Below are positions 38,383-49,923 of a DNA stretch of 64,000 bases, piece after piece. Position 1 is the first letter of the stretch; each line of letters starts with the position of its first letter. The notes below the pieces were generated by a model. That model worked only from the letters and a program-made list of their open reading frames with translations, was not told the origin of the DNA and did no database searches. The translations under genes were made by a program, and so were the position numbers. Source of the DNA: Actinomycetes bacterium (GTDB lineage Bacteria; Actinomycetota; Actinomycetes; Actinomycetales; Dermatophilaceae); assembly GCA_029552065.1 (NCBI GenBank), contig JAKPEG010000001.1, positions 1 to 64,000 on the forward strand, given 5' to 3'.

Positions 38383-38396
38383 TGTAAGCGCTTTCG
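38383..38396. promoter_or_regulatory. LacI/GalR-type operator
   Basis: TGTAAGCGCTTTCG is close to the cre/LacI-family consensus TGWAANCGNTNWCA with a perfect AAGCGCTT core. It stands 76 bases before the start of a sucrose/glucan-active GH13 enzyme and within the divergent gap, so sugar-responsive repression by a LacI-type regulator (not in this window) is likely. Confidence 0.65.
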
Positions 38397-38471
38397 TATA
38401 CTCGCCACGCGCCCGGGTCAGGTCCAACCGGACGCGCCGGGCGCAGGGGCCGCCGAGTGAGGAGTGATGCC

Positions 38472-40415
38472 GTGTCGCGAGCGGTCGAGCAGCAGGCCCT
38501 GCAGCTGGCCCGAGAGGTCCTCGCCGAGGTGGACCCGCTGCGCCGACAGACCTTCGAACTGCGCCTGGCCCGATGGTGGGACGACCTCGAGGACGGGCTG
38601 GCGGCGCTCTACGGGCAGCGCGCCGACGCCGTCGCGCTCGACCTCGTCGCGCGCGCCGCGGCGGCATACCGCGACCGCGCGCCGGAGCTGCACCGTCTCG
38701 ACGAGCGCCGGGTCCTGCAGCCCGACTGGCTGCAGCAGCCACGGATGTTCGGCTACGCGACCTATCCCGACCGGTTCGCCGGAGACCTCGCCGGCGTGGC
38801 CGACCGTCTCGACTATCTCGAGGAACTCGGGGTCACCTACCTGCACCTCATGCCGCTGCTGCGTCCTCGCGAAGGCGACAACGACGGCGGCTATGCCGTG
38901 GCCTCCTATCGCGAGGTCCGCCCCGACCTCGGGACGGTCGAGGACCTGCGGGCGCTGGCGAAATCCTTGCGGGACAAAGGAATCAGTCTCGTCCTCGACC
39001 TGGTCCTCAACCACGTGGCCCGCGAGCACGAATGGGCGCAGCGGGCCCGGGCGGGGGAGGCGCGCTACCGCGATTACTTCCACGTCTACCCCGACCGCAC
39101 CCTGCCCGACGCCTTCGAGCGCACCGTGCCCGAGGTCTTCCCCGACTTCGCCCCCGGCAACTTTACCTGGGACGACGAGGTCGGCGGCTGGGTGTGGACG
39201 ACCTTCAACGAATGGCAGTGGGACGTCAACTGGGCCAATCCCGACGTGCTCGCCGAATATGCCGACATCGTCTTCTTCCTCGCCAACCTCGGCGTCGAAG
39301 TCGTGCGGCTCGACGCGATCGCCTTCACGTGGAAGCGTCTGGGCACCTCGTGCCAGAACCAGCCCGAGGTGCACAGCCTCACCCAGGCCCTGCGGGCGCT
39401 TGCCCGGATCGCCTGCCCCGCACTCGCCTTCAAGGCCGAGGCGATCGTCGGTCCGCGTGACCTCGTGCAATACCTCGGGCAGGGCGAGCACACCGGCCGG
39501 GTGAGCGACCTCGCCTATCACAACACCCTCATGGTGCAGGCCTGGTCGATGCTCGCCACCGGCGACGTGCGCCTGACCGCCCAGGCGCTGGGGGCCCTCC
39601 CGCCGGTCCCGTCCTCGGCCGGTTGGATCACCTACCTGCGCTGCCACGACGACATCGGCTGGGCCATCGACGACGGCGATGCGGCGGCGGTCGGCCTCAA
39701 CGGTTTCGCTCACCGGGCCTTCCTGTCCGACTGGTATCTCGGAGAGTTTCCCGGCTCGACCGCCCGCGGGTTGGTCTTCCAGGCCAACGAGCTCACCGGC
39801 GACCGCCGGATCAGCGGCACGGCGGCCGCGCTCGTCGGCCTCGACGCGGCCCGCGGGGGCACGCCCGACGCGGTGGACACGGCGGTCTGGCGGCTCTTCC
39901 TCGGGCACGCGCTCGTCGCCGGCTTCGGCGGGGTCCCGGTCGTGTGGAGCGGCGACGAGCTGGGCGGCGCCAACGACCCCGCATGGGCACTCGAGACCGG
40001 GCACGAGGACGACAACCGGTGGGTCCACCGGCCGCGGATGGACTGGGAGGTGGCCGCGCGGCGGCATACTCCCGGCACGCCCGAGCAGCGCGTCTTCGCG
40101 GGCGTCCGCCACCTCGCAGCCACCCGCGCCCGCCTGCCGCACCTGCACGCCTCGGTGGCCTCGCAGGTGCTCGGTGTGTGGGATCCCGGCGTGCTCGTGC
40201 TCGCCCGCCGGCACCCGGTCGGGACGATGCTGTGCGTCTACAACGTCACCGGCTCGTGGCGACCGCTGCCCGGTGCCGTCCTGCGGGCCGAGGGGCTCGC
40301 CGAGGGCGTCGAGGTTCTCTCCGGTGCGCCCGTGCACATCGAGAGCGACGACAGTGCGTGGCTGCCCCCGTATGCCGTGTGGTGGCTCCTGCGCGAGGTG
40401 CCGCCGCACGCGTGA
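38472..40415 (+). CDS. Amylosucrase / sucrose-hydrolase-like GH13 enzyme
   Basis: 647 residues, GH13 subfamily 4 layout: helical N-terminal domain (about 1-95), TIM barrel, and a C-terminal beta domain. Catalytic residues are Asp281 (VVRLDAIAF), Glu323 (FKAEAIVG) and Asp393 or 394 (CHDDIGWA), close to the numbering of known amylosucrase. [15 protein letters not shown] and [14 protein letters not shown] are also present. These enzymes split sucrose and either polymerise glucose or hydrolyse it. GTG 38472 has GAGGAG seven bases upstream. No signal peptide, so it is cytoplasmic. The LacI-type site upstream points to induction by a sugar. Confidence 0.9.
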   Translation: MSRAVEQQALQLAREVLAEVDPLRRQTFELRLARWWDDLEDGLAALYGQRADAVALDLVARAAAAYRDRAPELHRLDERRVLQPDWLQQPRMFGYATYPDRFAGDLAGVADRLDYLEELGVTYLHLMPLLRPREGDNDGGYAVASYREVRPDLGTVEDLRALAKSLRDKGISLVLDLVLNHVAREHEWAQRARAGEARYRDYFHVYPDRTLPDAFERTVPEVFPDFAPGNFTWDDEVGGWVWTTFNEWQWDVNWANPDVLAEYADIVFFLANLGVEVVRLDAIAFTWKRLGTSCQNQPEVHSLTQALRALARIACPALAFKAEAIVGPRDLVQYLGQGEHTGRVSDLAYHNTLMVQAWSMLATGDVRLTAQALGALPPVPSSAGWITYLRCHDDIGWAIDDGDAAAVGLNGFAHRAFLSDWYLGEFPGSTARGLVFQANELTGDRRISGTAAALVGLDAARGGTPDAVDTAVWRLFLGHALVAGFGGVPVVWSGDELGGANDPAWALETGHEDDNRWVHRPRMDWEVAARRHTPGTPEQRVFAGVRHLAATRARLPHLHASVASQVLGVWDPGVLVLARRHPVGTMLCVYNVTGSWRPLPGAVLRAEGLAEGVEVLSGAPVHIESDDSAWLPPYAVWWLLREVPPHA

Positions 40416-40437
40416 GGGACCGCGCGCAGGGCGCGGG

Positions 40438-41715
40438 TCAGACCAGGCCGAGGGACAGGGCCTGCTCCCACAGTTCGTCGCGGGCGTCGGGATGGGCGGC
40501 GTGCTCGACGAGGTGGACGGCCTGCTCCTTCTCGTCGCGCAGGGCCAGCTCCGCGACACCCTGTTCGGTGATGACGGCCGTGTGCTGGAAGGACGTCACC
40601 GGTGCCGAGAGCTGGGGGACGATCGTCGAGGCGTCGGCGCTGGGATGCCACGAACGCAGGGCCATGAGCGCCTGGCCGCCCGCCGCGTGGATGGCTCCGA
40701 CGGTGAAGTCGGTCTGGCCACCGAAGCCTGAGAAGATCCGCGACCCGATCCGCGAGGCGTTGGCCTGGTCGAACAGGTCCACCTGTAGGGCGGTGTTCAC
40801 GCTCGTCATCAGCCGATTGCGGGCGATCACCGAGGGGGCGTTGGTCGTCTCGGTGCGCAGGACCCGCAGGCGCTCGTTGCGGTGCGCCCACGCATAGAAC
40901 TCGGCCGACCCGAGCACCGCCGAGGTGACGATCGGGCGGGTGGGGTCCAGGGCTCCGGCCTGGTCGAGCTCGAGCACCCCGTCGCCGATCACCTCGCTCC
41001 AGATCGCGAGGCCGTGCTTGGCCCGCAACCCGTCGAGGGCTGCGTCGGGGATCTCGCCGATTCCCAGCTGGAGCGTGGCGCCGTCGGGCACCCGCCGGGC
41101 GACCAGATCGCCGATGATCTGGGCGCTCTCGGCCCGGGTGAGGCCGCCGGCTGCTGCCCTCTCGTCGGTCGGTGGGGCTTCGTGGGTAAGCACCGGCTCG
41201 TCGACCTCGACGACGGCGTCGAAGGTGTCCAGTGGCAGCTCGCCGTCGCCGAAGGTGTAGGGCATCTGCGGGTTCACCTGGGCGATGACGACCCCGCCGG
41301 CCTTGCGGCAGGCCGCGATTGCCGCCGGCAGCACGTTGACTTCGAGTCCCAGCGAGACGCTGCCCCCGTGTGGCACGGAGGTGTGGGCCACGACGATGTC
41401 GACGCCCAGCCGCCGTTCGTAGAGCATCGGGACCTGCGAGAGGCGCATGGGGAAGTAGACGAGTCGCTCGTTGTGCCGCATGCCCGCACCGACGAAGCAG
41501 GTCTCGAGCATCACGCCGGGCCGCTCGGGTATGCCGTGTGGCGCGTTGAGCAGGTGCAGTCGCCAGGAACCGAGCAACTCGTCGAGCGCGCCGAGCACCC
41601 GCAGCGGGGCGCAGCAGTTGCCGCTCGTGACGACCCGCAGGTCGTGTCGACGGATGTCGATGAGCGAGCCGAGCTGGTCGAGGTCGAGAGTGCGCACACC
41701 CTCACTCTTGCGCAT
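40438..41715 (-). CDS. Acetyl-CoA hydrolase/transferase-family protein
   Basis: 425 residues of the Cat1/4-hydroxybutyrate CoA-transferase family. Recognisable blocks are VVTSGNCCAPLRVLGAL, NPQMPYTFGDGELPLDTFDA, LQLGIGEIPDAALDGL and, near the end, SAPVTSFQHTAVITEQGVAEL; the GFGGQTDFTVGAIHAAGGQALMA region (split here by position 310-332) is the CoA-binding loop. It moves CoA between short acyl groups and acetate or related acids; substrate unknown. ATG 41715 is preceded by GAGGG. It ends 22 bases from the convergent amylosucrase-like gene. Confidence 0.88.
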   Translation of the reverse strand: MRKSEGVRTLDLDQLGSLIDIRRHDLRVVTSGNCCAPLRVLGALDELLGSWRLHLLNAPHGIPERPGVMLETCFVGAGMRHNERLVYFPMRLSQVPMLYERRLGVDIVVAHTSVPHGGSVSLGLEVNVLPAAIAACRKAGGVVIAQVNPQMPYTFGDGELPLDTFDAVVEVDEPVLTHEAPPTDERAAAGGLTRAESAQIIGDLVARRVPDGATLQLGIGEIPDAALDGLRAKHGLAIWSEVIGDGVLELDQAGALDPTRPIVTSAVLGSAEFYAWAHRNERLRVLRTETTNAPSVIARNRLMTSVNTALQVDLFDQANASRIGSRIFSGFGGQTDFTVGAIHAAGGQALMALRSWHPSADASTIVPQLSAPVTSFQHTAVITEQGVAELALRDEKEQAVHLVEHAAHPDARDELWEQALSLGLV

Positions 41716-41737
41716 CGCGCTGCCCTCGAGCCGGTCC

Positions 41738-41801
41738 CTCGCGAGGGATGGGTTGTTGTCGCCATTTCGGCGCTTGACGACAACAACCCATCCCTCACGA
41801 G
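41738..41801. repeat. Long near-perfect hairpin between divergent genes
   Basis: Arms of 24 bases, 41738-41761 and 41778-41801, pair with a single mismatch; each arm contains GAGGGATGGGTTGTTGTCG or its complement. The loop is 16 bases. It lies 22 bases upstream of the CoA-transferase start and 125 bases before the thioesterase, so it is not a terminator. It shares no sequence with the palindromes at 3.7, 4.1 or 62.5 kb. Confidence 0.9.
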
Positions 41802-41925
41802 AAGAGGGCGTGGCCACCGGCCGGCGGCCAGGGCGGTGGTGGCCCCGGCGACCACCACGTCCGCGGGGTGAGAGGGTCGGCCACGGGTGGGGTATGCCGT
41901 GCCCGCCAGCCCCTAGGGTGGTCGC

Positions 41926-42318
41926 GTGGAACAACGCGTCTCGTTCAAGGTCTACTACGAGGACACGGACAGCTTGGGCGTCGTCTACTACGCGAACTAC
42001 TTCAAGTTCATGGAGCGCGGGCGCTCGGAGTTCCTCTCGGGGGAGGGGCGCTCGATCGCCGATTGGAACGCCGCCGGCTTTGCCCTGGTCGTGCACTCGG
42101 TGCAGGCGACCTTCAAGCGCCCGGCCGTGCTCGGCGACACGGTCGACGTCGTGACGACGCTGCGCATGCAGTCGGTCTATCGCGGCCGCTTCCACCAGCG
42201 GATCGAACGGGCCGGCGAGGTCCTCGTCGAGGGCGATGTGGACGTCGTGTGCCTCAACCAGGACAACAGCCTCATCGAGTTCCCGCCGGAGATCGCCGAC
42301 TTTGCCGAGCGCCCCTGA
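41926..42318 (+). CDS. Acyl-CoA thioesterase, YbgC/4HBT hotdog family
   Basis: 130 residues with a single hotdog domain. The active-site aspartate and signature are in VYYEDTDSLGVVYYANYFKF then MERGRSEFL, typical of the YbgC/4-hydroxybenzoyl-CoA thioesterase group. It hydrolyses small acyl-CoA esters; no tol-pal genes are near, as expected for a Gram-positive. GTG 41926 starts EQRVSFKVYYEDTD. It is divergent from the CoA-transferase, with which it might share acyl-CoA substrates (inference). Confidence 0.88.
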   Translation: MEQRVSFKVYYEDTDSLGVVYYANYFKFMERGRSEFLSGEGRSIADWNAAGFALVVHSVQATFKRPAVLGDTVDVVTTLRMQSVYRGRFHQRIERAGEVLVEGDVDVVCLNQDNSLIEFPPEIADFAERP

Positions 42319-42349
42319 CGAGGTCCGTCGGTAGCGCGTCGGTAGCGCG

Positions 42350-43531
42350 TCAGTCGCGGGAGAGCAGCACCATCACCTCGAGGTGATCGGTCTGCGGGAA
42401 CATGTCGAACACGCGTGCCTCCCGAGCCCGCAGCGAGGGCATCCGGGCCAGGTCCCGCGCGAGGGTATCGAGGTGGCAGCTCGAGTAGACGACGTGCCGC
42501 ACGGCCGAGCGCTCGAGCCGGTCGGTGAGCGCGGCGTCCAAGCCCCGGCGCGGTGGGTTGACGACGACCAGATCGGGCAGGTATCCGGCTGCCGTGTGGT
42601 CGGCCGGCTCCCGGTCTGCTGTCGCGCTGCCGAGCGCGTATGCCGTGGCGTCGCCCGCCGTGAACTCGACCGGTCCGAGCTCGGGGTGTCGTGCACACAA
42701 CTCCCCGGCGCTCGCCCGTGCGCCATCGACGGCCTCGGTGGAGAGCTCGACGCCCCTCACCTCTCGGCCCGGCCCCGCGGTGAAGAGCGCGAATCCGCCT
42801 GCGCCGCAATAGAGGTCGAGGATCGAGGCCGGTTCGACGAGGTCGGCCCACGCGCGCGCCTGCTGGTAGAGCGCGTGGGCGACAGCGGTATTGGTCTGAA
42901 AGAAGCTGCCGGGGCGCAGCCGCAGGGTGACCTCGCCGAGCGGCATACGCAGCGTCTGCGATTCGGTGAGGGGGATCTCGGTCGGGCCTTCGAGGACGGC
43001 CTTGTGCTCGGGCTGGAGGTTGACCGAGACGACGGCGAGCCCGGGCAGCGCGGCGCGCAGGCGGGGGAGTCCCTCGCGGATGCGGGCGAGCTGGTGCGTG
43101 CCGCGCAGGACGAAGCGGAGCATGAGCGCGCCGTCGGGGGTGCCGGTGAGCAGGACGTGCTTGAGCTCGCCGCGCCGGCGGGGGACGTCGTAGGGGAGCA
43201 GGCGCCAACCGGCGATCGCGTCGGCGACGACCGGGATGGCCGCGGCCACCGCAGGCTCGTGCAGTGCGCAGGCACGCAGGTCGACGCCGTGCCCGTCCGG
43301 GCCGAGGATGCCCAGCGTGGGCGCGCTCGGGGAGCCGCCGACGACGAGCTTGGCCTTGTTGCGGAAGCCCCGCTCGGCGCTCGTCACGGGGTCGAGCCAG
43401 CCCAGGCCCGGTGCGGCGGGGGAGAGGGCCTCGCGGGCGCGGGCCGCCTTGGTGGCCACCTGCTCGGGATAGGCGACGCTCAACCGGGTGCACGAGCGGC
43501 ATACCCCCGCCTCGGCGTAGTCGCATCGCAC
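42350..43531 (-). CDS. rlmC: 23S rRNA (uracil-C5)-methyltransferase, RlmC-like
   Basis: 393 residues of the TrmA/RlmC/RlmD family, which makes 5-methyluridine with S-adenosylmethionine. It begins MRCDYAEAGVCRSCTRL, giving cysteines 3, 11 and 14 of the [4Fe-4S] site, with a fourth in RACALHEP. There is no TRAM domain, as in RlmC. The methyltransferase part has ILDLYCGAGGFALFTAG, VVNPPRRGLD and catalytic cysteine in YSSCHLDTLARDL. ATG 43531. It converges with the thioesterase and is close behind the DUF2332 gene. Confidence 0.85.
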   Translation of the reverse strand: MRCDYAEAGVCRSCTRLSVAYPEQVATKAARAREALSPAAPGLGWLDPVTSAERGFRNKAKLVVGGSPSAPTLGILGPDGHGVDLRACALHEPAVAAAIPVVADAIAGWRLLPYDVPRRRGELKHVLLTGTPDGALMLRFVLRGTHQLARIREGLPRLRAALPGLAVVSVNLQPEHKAVLEGPTEIPLTESQTLRMPLGEVTLRLRPGSFFQTNTAVAHALYQQARAWADLVEPASILDLYCGAGGFALFTAGPGREVRGVELSTEAVDGARASAGELCARHPELGPVEFTAGDATAYALGSATADREPADHTAAGYLPDLVVVNPPRRGLDAALTDRLERSAVRHVVYSSCHLDTLARDLARMPSLRAREARVFDMFPQTDHLEVMVLLSRD

Positions 43532-43540
43532 CCCGACAGG

Positions 43541-44734
43541 CTAGCCGGAGTCTGCGGGACCGTCCGGCGGACTCCGCGTCGGGTGCGCCGGCCGCGCCGG
43601 TTGCCACCTGCGGATCCACTCGCCGTGCGGATGGCAGGTCCCCCAGACGAGCGGCGGACGCTCGGCGCCCTCACGCCAGGCGCGCACGCCTAGCACCGTC
43701 CCGCTGTCGTCGGCCGACCAGCCCCCGACCAGCGGCATGCCGGGCGCTGCCCCGGCCGGCTCCGCCGTCGCCCATGACACCGGTATGCCGCTGCGAGAGG
43801 CGAATTCCGCCATCGTGGTTACCAGCTCCGGGCGCCGCGCACGTTCCACGTAGGTCAACGCCCACGACGAGAAGACGACCACGTGCAGCTGCTCGGGGTC
43901 CAGGCCGTCGGTCGCGTCCTTGAGGAGCTGGGGCAGCCCGTCGACGAGGTCGCCGGTCACCACGACCGGGGGATCGTCGGCGACGAGCCGGGCCGCGGCG
44001 GCGAAGCGCTCTACGCGGGCCGGTTGGTCGGGCCACAGGCAGGCCTCGAGCCAGCGCACTGCGCTCGGGTCCCGCAGCGAGGGCGGGTCGGCATCGATGC
44101 CTCGATGCGCGCGGACACGGGGGAGTTGCGCCGAACCGAGCGGCGCGGAGTCCGCGGTCAACCGGCCCGCGCAGCGGACCGGCGACGCTGGATCGCCGTA
44201 GGTGACGGTGCGACCCGAGGGGTCGGTGAGCTGGACGGCATACCGGTCGAGCGCGAGCAGAAGGCCTGCGCTGCACCCCAACTCGACGAGCACCAGGTCG
44301 CGATCCGGCAGGTCGGCGGCGACGTCGGCCAGCAGGGGAGCGAGGTATGCCGCGCGGTTGACCTCGTTGGTCTGGGTATTGCGGGTGGCGACCACCTGTT
44401 CGAGCTGCTCGCGGTGGTCGAGAACGGCCGCCCTGATCTCCGGCCAGGGGTCGCCCGTGGTTGGGACGTTGGGGGCGCCGACGACGCTGGAATACCACCG
44501 TGCAGCCGGCAGGTCCGGGCGGGAGAGCATCAGGTCGTGGATGGCGGCGAGCAGGAGGACCGCTCGGGCCTGCCCTGGCCGGGCGTGGGTGAGGATGGCC
44601 GCCACCAGCTCGTCGTCCGCGGCGGCGGACGCGATCCGGTGGTAGAGCGGGAGGTGGGCGTAGTCCGCGGCAAATCGGCGCAGTCCGTCGCGAATGCCGG
44701 CCAGCCCCACAACCCGTGCGTCCCGATCAGCCAC
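43541..44734 (-). CDS. DUF2332 family protein
   Basis: 397 residues, cytoplasmic. Family blocks: HRIASAAADDELVAAILTHA, ARWYSSVVG, NTQTNEVNRAAYLAPLLADV, LVLVELGCSAGLLLALDRYA (resembling a methyltransferase-type glycine motif) and VVVFSSWALTYVERARRPEL. Function is unknown. GTG 44734 gives the usual family length; the longer frame to 44887 reaches into the divergent promoter. It ends 9 bases before the rlmC start, so the two are likely cotranscribed. Confidence 0.83.
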   Translation of the reverse strand: MADRDARVVGLAGIRDGLRRFAADYAHLPLYHRIASAAADDELVAAILTHARPGQARAVLLLAAIHDLMLSRPDLPAARWYSSVVGAPNVPTTGDPWPEIRAAVLDHREQLEQVVATRNTQTNEVNRAAYLAPLLADVAADLPDRDLVLVELGCSAGLLLALDRYAVQLTDPSGRTVTYGDPASPVRCAGRLTADSAPLGSAQLPRVRAHRGIDADPPSLRDPSAVRWLEACLWPDQPARVERFAAAARLVADDPPVVVTGDLVDGLPQLLKDATDGLDPEQLHVVVFSSWALTYVERARRPELVTTMAEFASRSGIPVSWATAEPAGAAPGMPLVGGWSADDSGTVLGVRAWREGAERPPLVWGTCHPHGEWIRRWQPARPAHPTRSPPDGPADSG

Positions 44735-44832
44735 GCGGTCATCGTGCCAGGTATCAGGCGGGCCGGCCGTAGCTCCTCCGGCGTACCGAGAGCCTCTCCC
44801 CAGGCCCTCCCACACGGAAACGAGAACCACAC

Positions 44833-45276
44833 ATGCGCACGAAGAAGACCCTCGCCACCGCTCTCGCCCTCGCGGCCTCGGCGGCAATGTCCGTTGCCGT
44901 CGCCGGTTCGGCGTCGGCGAACACCAGCAGCGGATGCACGGTCGTTCCGCTCAAGCCCATCTTCGCCGGATTCAACAGTTCGGGGGTGAAGCTGGTCAAC
45001 TACCGGATCAGCGTCTCCTGCTCGTCCGGCCGCACGGTGAGCATCCAGCAGGAGCGCTACGAGGAGGACAGCTGGCCGAACGGCGATGACTTCCTGGGCG
45101 CCACCTCGTTCAGCAGCTCGGGCGTCACCACGCTGAACAACGTCCGCACCCTCGTCGACGGCGAACTCGGCGACGAGGAGGTTTACCACAACGTGCGCTT
45201 CCGCGTCTCGAGCAACGGCGTGACCTCGCCGTGGACGTCGTGGCAGAAGAGCGCCGTGCTCACGATCCCGAACTGA
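44833..45276 (+). CDS. Small secreted protein of unknown function
   Basis: 147 residues with a clear Sec signal peptide (MRTKKTLATALALAASAAMS, cleavage expected after GSASA at about residue 30). The mature part of about 117 residues is Ser/Thr/Asn-rich, probably all-beta, with only two cysteines (SSGCTVVP, SVSCSSG) that could form a disulfide. I recognise no domain. A GGAAACGAGAA stretch precedes the ATG. It stands alone, with a hairpin 26 bases after the stop and then a repeat-rich gap. Confidence 0.8.
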   Translation: MRTKKTLATALALAASAAMSVAVAGSASANTSSGCTVVPLKPIFAGFNSSGVKLVNYRISVSCSSGRTVSIQQERYEEDSWPNGDDFLGATSFSSSGVTTLNNVRTLVDGELGDEEVYHNVRFRVSSNGVTSPWTSWQKSAVLTIPN

Positions 45277-45301
45277 CCGCATCTCACTGCACCTGCGCAT
45301 C

Positions 45302-45334
45302 GTGGGCGGGTCGAGCGCTGCTCGGCCCGCCCAC
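45302..45334 (+). terminator. Hairpin after the secreted-protein gene
   Basis: Arms GTGGGCGGGTCGAGC (45302-45316) and GCTCGGCCCGCCCAC (45320-45334) pair at 14 of 15 positions around a three-base loop. No T-run follows, as is common for actinobacterial terminators. Confidence 0.6.
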
Positions 45335-45473
45335 GCCGGTCTGCCGGTGCCGGCTTGCGGGGATCCTCTTCCCCCGTAATTCCGACATAATGTCGATTAT
45401 CGGCGAACTGGGTGTGGAGTGGCGCAGCTGGATGAGGCTCGGTGAGCCCGCGTCGACCCGGAACGCGCCTGCG

Positions 45474-45560
45474 CGGCATACGGTATGCCGTTGCTTCGAC
45501 GTATGCCGGGATCGTCACCATTTCGGACCGCACCCGGCGGACCAATGGCATTCCGTGTGG
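45474..45560. repeat. 83-bp inverted-repeat element, copy A
   Basis: Left arm CATACGGTATGCCGTTGC (45477-45494) is an imperfect complement of the right arm (45542-45559), matching at 14 of 18 positions; the element spans 83 bases between arm ends. The left end contains CGGCATACGGTATGCCG (45474-45490), two copies of the genome octamer in inverted orientation around one G, which itself forms a hairpin. Copy B at 45698-45784 has the same layout. Apart from these, I see no gene in the 542 bases between 45277 and 45818. Confidence 0.8.
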
Positions 45561-45697
45561 CCGCGAGCGAGCCGGCCCGCGCGAGCATGGCAGGAGGCGT
45601 GCGAGTGCGTGGTCAACGAGCGCGACGCGAGCTCCGGAGTGACGGCAGCGACCCCGGCCAGGCCTTCGTCGTGAGGCACGAAGCGGTCGCGGCTGCG

Positions 45698-45784
45698 CGG
45701 CATACGGTATGCCGTTGCTCCGACGGAAGCCGGAAACATCCGGGTTTGGTGCTCTCGGTCCGGAACCAATGGCATTCGGTATGT
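45698..45784. repeat. 83-bp inverted-repeat element, copy B
   Basis: Same arms as copy A: CATACGGTATGCCGTTGC at 45701-45718 and CCAATGGCATTCGGTATG at 45766-45783, again 83 bases overall and again opening with CGGCATACGGTATGCCG (45698-45714). The ends are well conserved between copies while the middle has diverged. It ends 36 bases before the katG stop codon, so it may also terminate katG transcription. Confidence 0.8.
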
Positions 45785-45818
45785 CGCGGCATGCCCTCGA
45801 CGCCCGCCCCGAGGTCGC

Positions 45819-48566
<2,748 letters not shown>

Positions 48567-48577
48567 TCACTGACCCC

Positions 48578-49795
48578 ATGCCGGACGCCCCGCCTGACGG
48601 CCTCCCGCACGGCCTTCCGCCCGGCCGCGTGGACGGCCGCGTGGACGGCCGCGTGGATGGCGCCGTGGCGGATGCCCGGGCGGCGACCGCGGCGGACGCC
48701 GTGCGGGTCCTGTTCGGACGTCGGCTCGCCGCCCTGCCGGGCACCTGGCTGCCGACCGTCACCGGGCCCGGGCGGCGGGTGTGGCGGGGCCCCTGGCACT
48801 ACTGGTGGCATGCCCACGTCCTCGACGCGCTCGTCGACGAGGCGCTTCGCGACCGGGCGGCGGGGCGGCATACCGAAGCGGCGGATGCCGTGCGGCGCGC
48901 CACGGCGTTGCTGCGGACGCTGCGCCTGCGCAATCTCGGCACCTTCCGCAACCACTACTACGACGACATGGCCTGGCTCGCACTCGCGGCCGGCCGGCTC
49001 GACCGTCTCGGCCACGCCCGCGGACCGATCGGCGTCGCGCGCGCGGCCGAACGGCGTCTCACACCGACACTGCGCCTCGGCGACACCCCGGAGCTGGGTG
49101 GCGGGGTCTACTGGAACGACACGCACGACTTCAAGAACGTCCCCGCCTCGGCGCCGGCGGCCCTGCACTTCGCGCGCACCGGGGATCTCGACCGGGCCCG
49201 GCGCGTGGCCGACTGGATCCTCGCCCGGCTCGTGGACTCGCAGACGGGGCTGGTCCTCGACGGGCTGCGAATCGGGCCCGACGGGTCGACCGCGCTCGTC
49301 GCCGACATCTACACCTACAACCAGGGCACCGTGCTCGGGCTGCTCGTCGAACTGGGCGATCCCGCCAGCCTCGCGCGCGCGGCCGATCTCGTCGCGGCTG
49401 TGCGGGCCCACCTCACCACCGACCCGGCCGGCCGGGTCCTACGCGGGCACGGCGGGCACGACGGCGGCCTTTTCACCGGCATCCTCGTCCGCTACCTCGC
49501 CCTCGCCGCCCACTCCCCCGGGCTCGACGCCGCGGCGCGTGCGACCGCCGTGGACCTGGTCACCAGCACCGCGGACGCGCTGTGGACGGGGCGCCGATCG
49601 ATTACTCCCCCACCCAGATCCGGTATGCCGTCCGCCCCCGTTCCGGTCTTCTCACCCGAGCCGGTCGAGCCGGCCGACGAGACCCGACCACGCGGCATAC
49701 CGGTGGAGCTGTCCACCCAGGTGCAGGCATGGACGATCCTCGAGGCGGCCGCGAGCCTGCGCCCCTCCGGAAGGTCGCCGCGAATGATCGCCTAG
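48578..49795 (+). CDS. GH76-family glycosidase (alpha-1,6-mannanase-like)
   Basis: 405 residues, an all-helical (alpha/alpha)6 barrel. The family-76 catalytic aspartate pair is in [13 protein letters not shown] (Asp129, Asp130); other blocks are [51 protein letters not shown] and [12 protein letters not shown]. Related enzymes cut alpha-1,6-mannan. No signal peptide is visible, so it may act in the cytoplasm or on imported oligosaccharides. ATG 48578 is used; GTG 48560/48563 are alternatives and none has a good ribosome-binding site. The N-terminus contains a 12-bp tandem repeat coding [11 protein letters not shown]. Confidence 0.85.
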   Translation: MPDAPPDGLPHGLPPGRVDGRVDGRVDGAVADARAATAADAVRVLFGRRLAALPGTWLPTVTGPGRRVWRGPWHYWWHAHVLDALVDEALRDRAAGRHTEAADAVRRATALLRTLRLRNLGTFRNHYYDDMAWLALAAGRLDRLGHARGPIGVARAAERRLTPTLRLGDTPELGGGVYWNDTHDFKNVPASAPAALHFARTGDLDRARRVADWILARLVDSQTGLVLDGLRIGPDGSTALVADIYTYNQGTVLGLLVELGDPASLARAADLVAAVRAHLTTDPAGRVLRGHGGHDGGLFTGILVRYLALAAHSPGLDAAARATAVDLVTSTADALWTGRRSITPPPRSGMPSAPVPVFSPEPVEPADETRPRGIPVELSTQVQAWTILEAAASLRPSGRSPRMIA

Positions 49796-49923
49796 ACCCC
49801 CACGATGACCCAGCGGGTTCCCTCGTGCGGCTCGGGCGTGGGCGCCGCCCCCGGCCGGGTGCACGGCGTGGCGCGCGGCATACCGGTGTCGTCGAACCCG
49901 GCCCTGTGCCACCCTTGGGCGCC

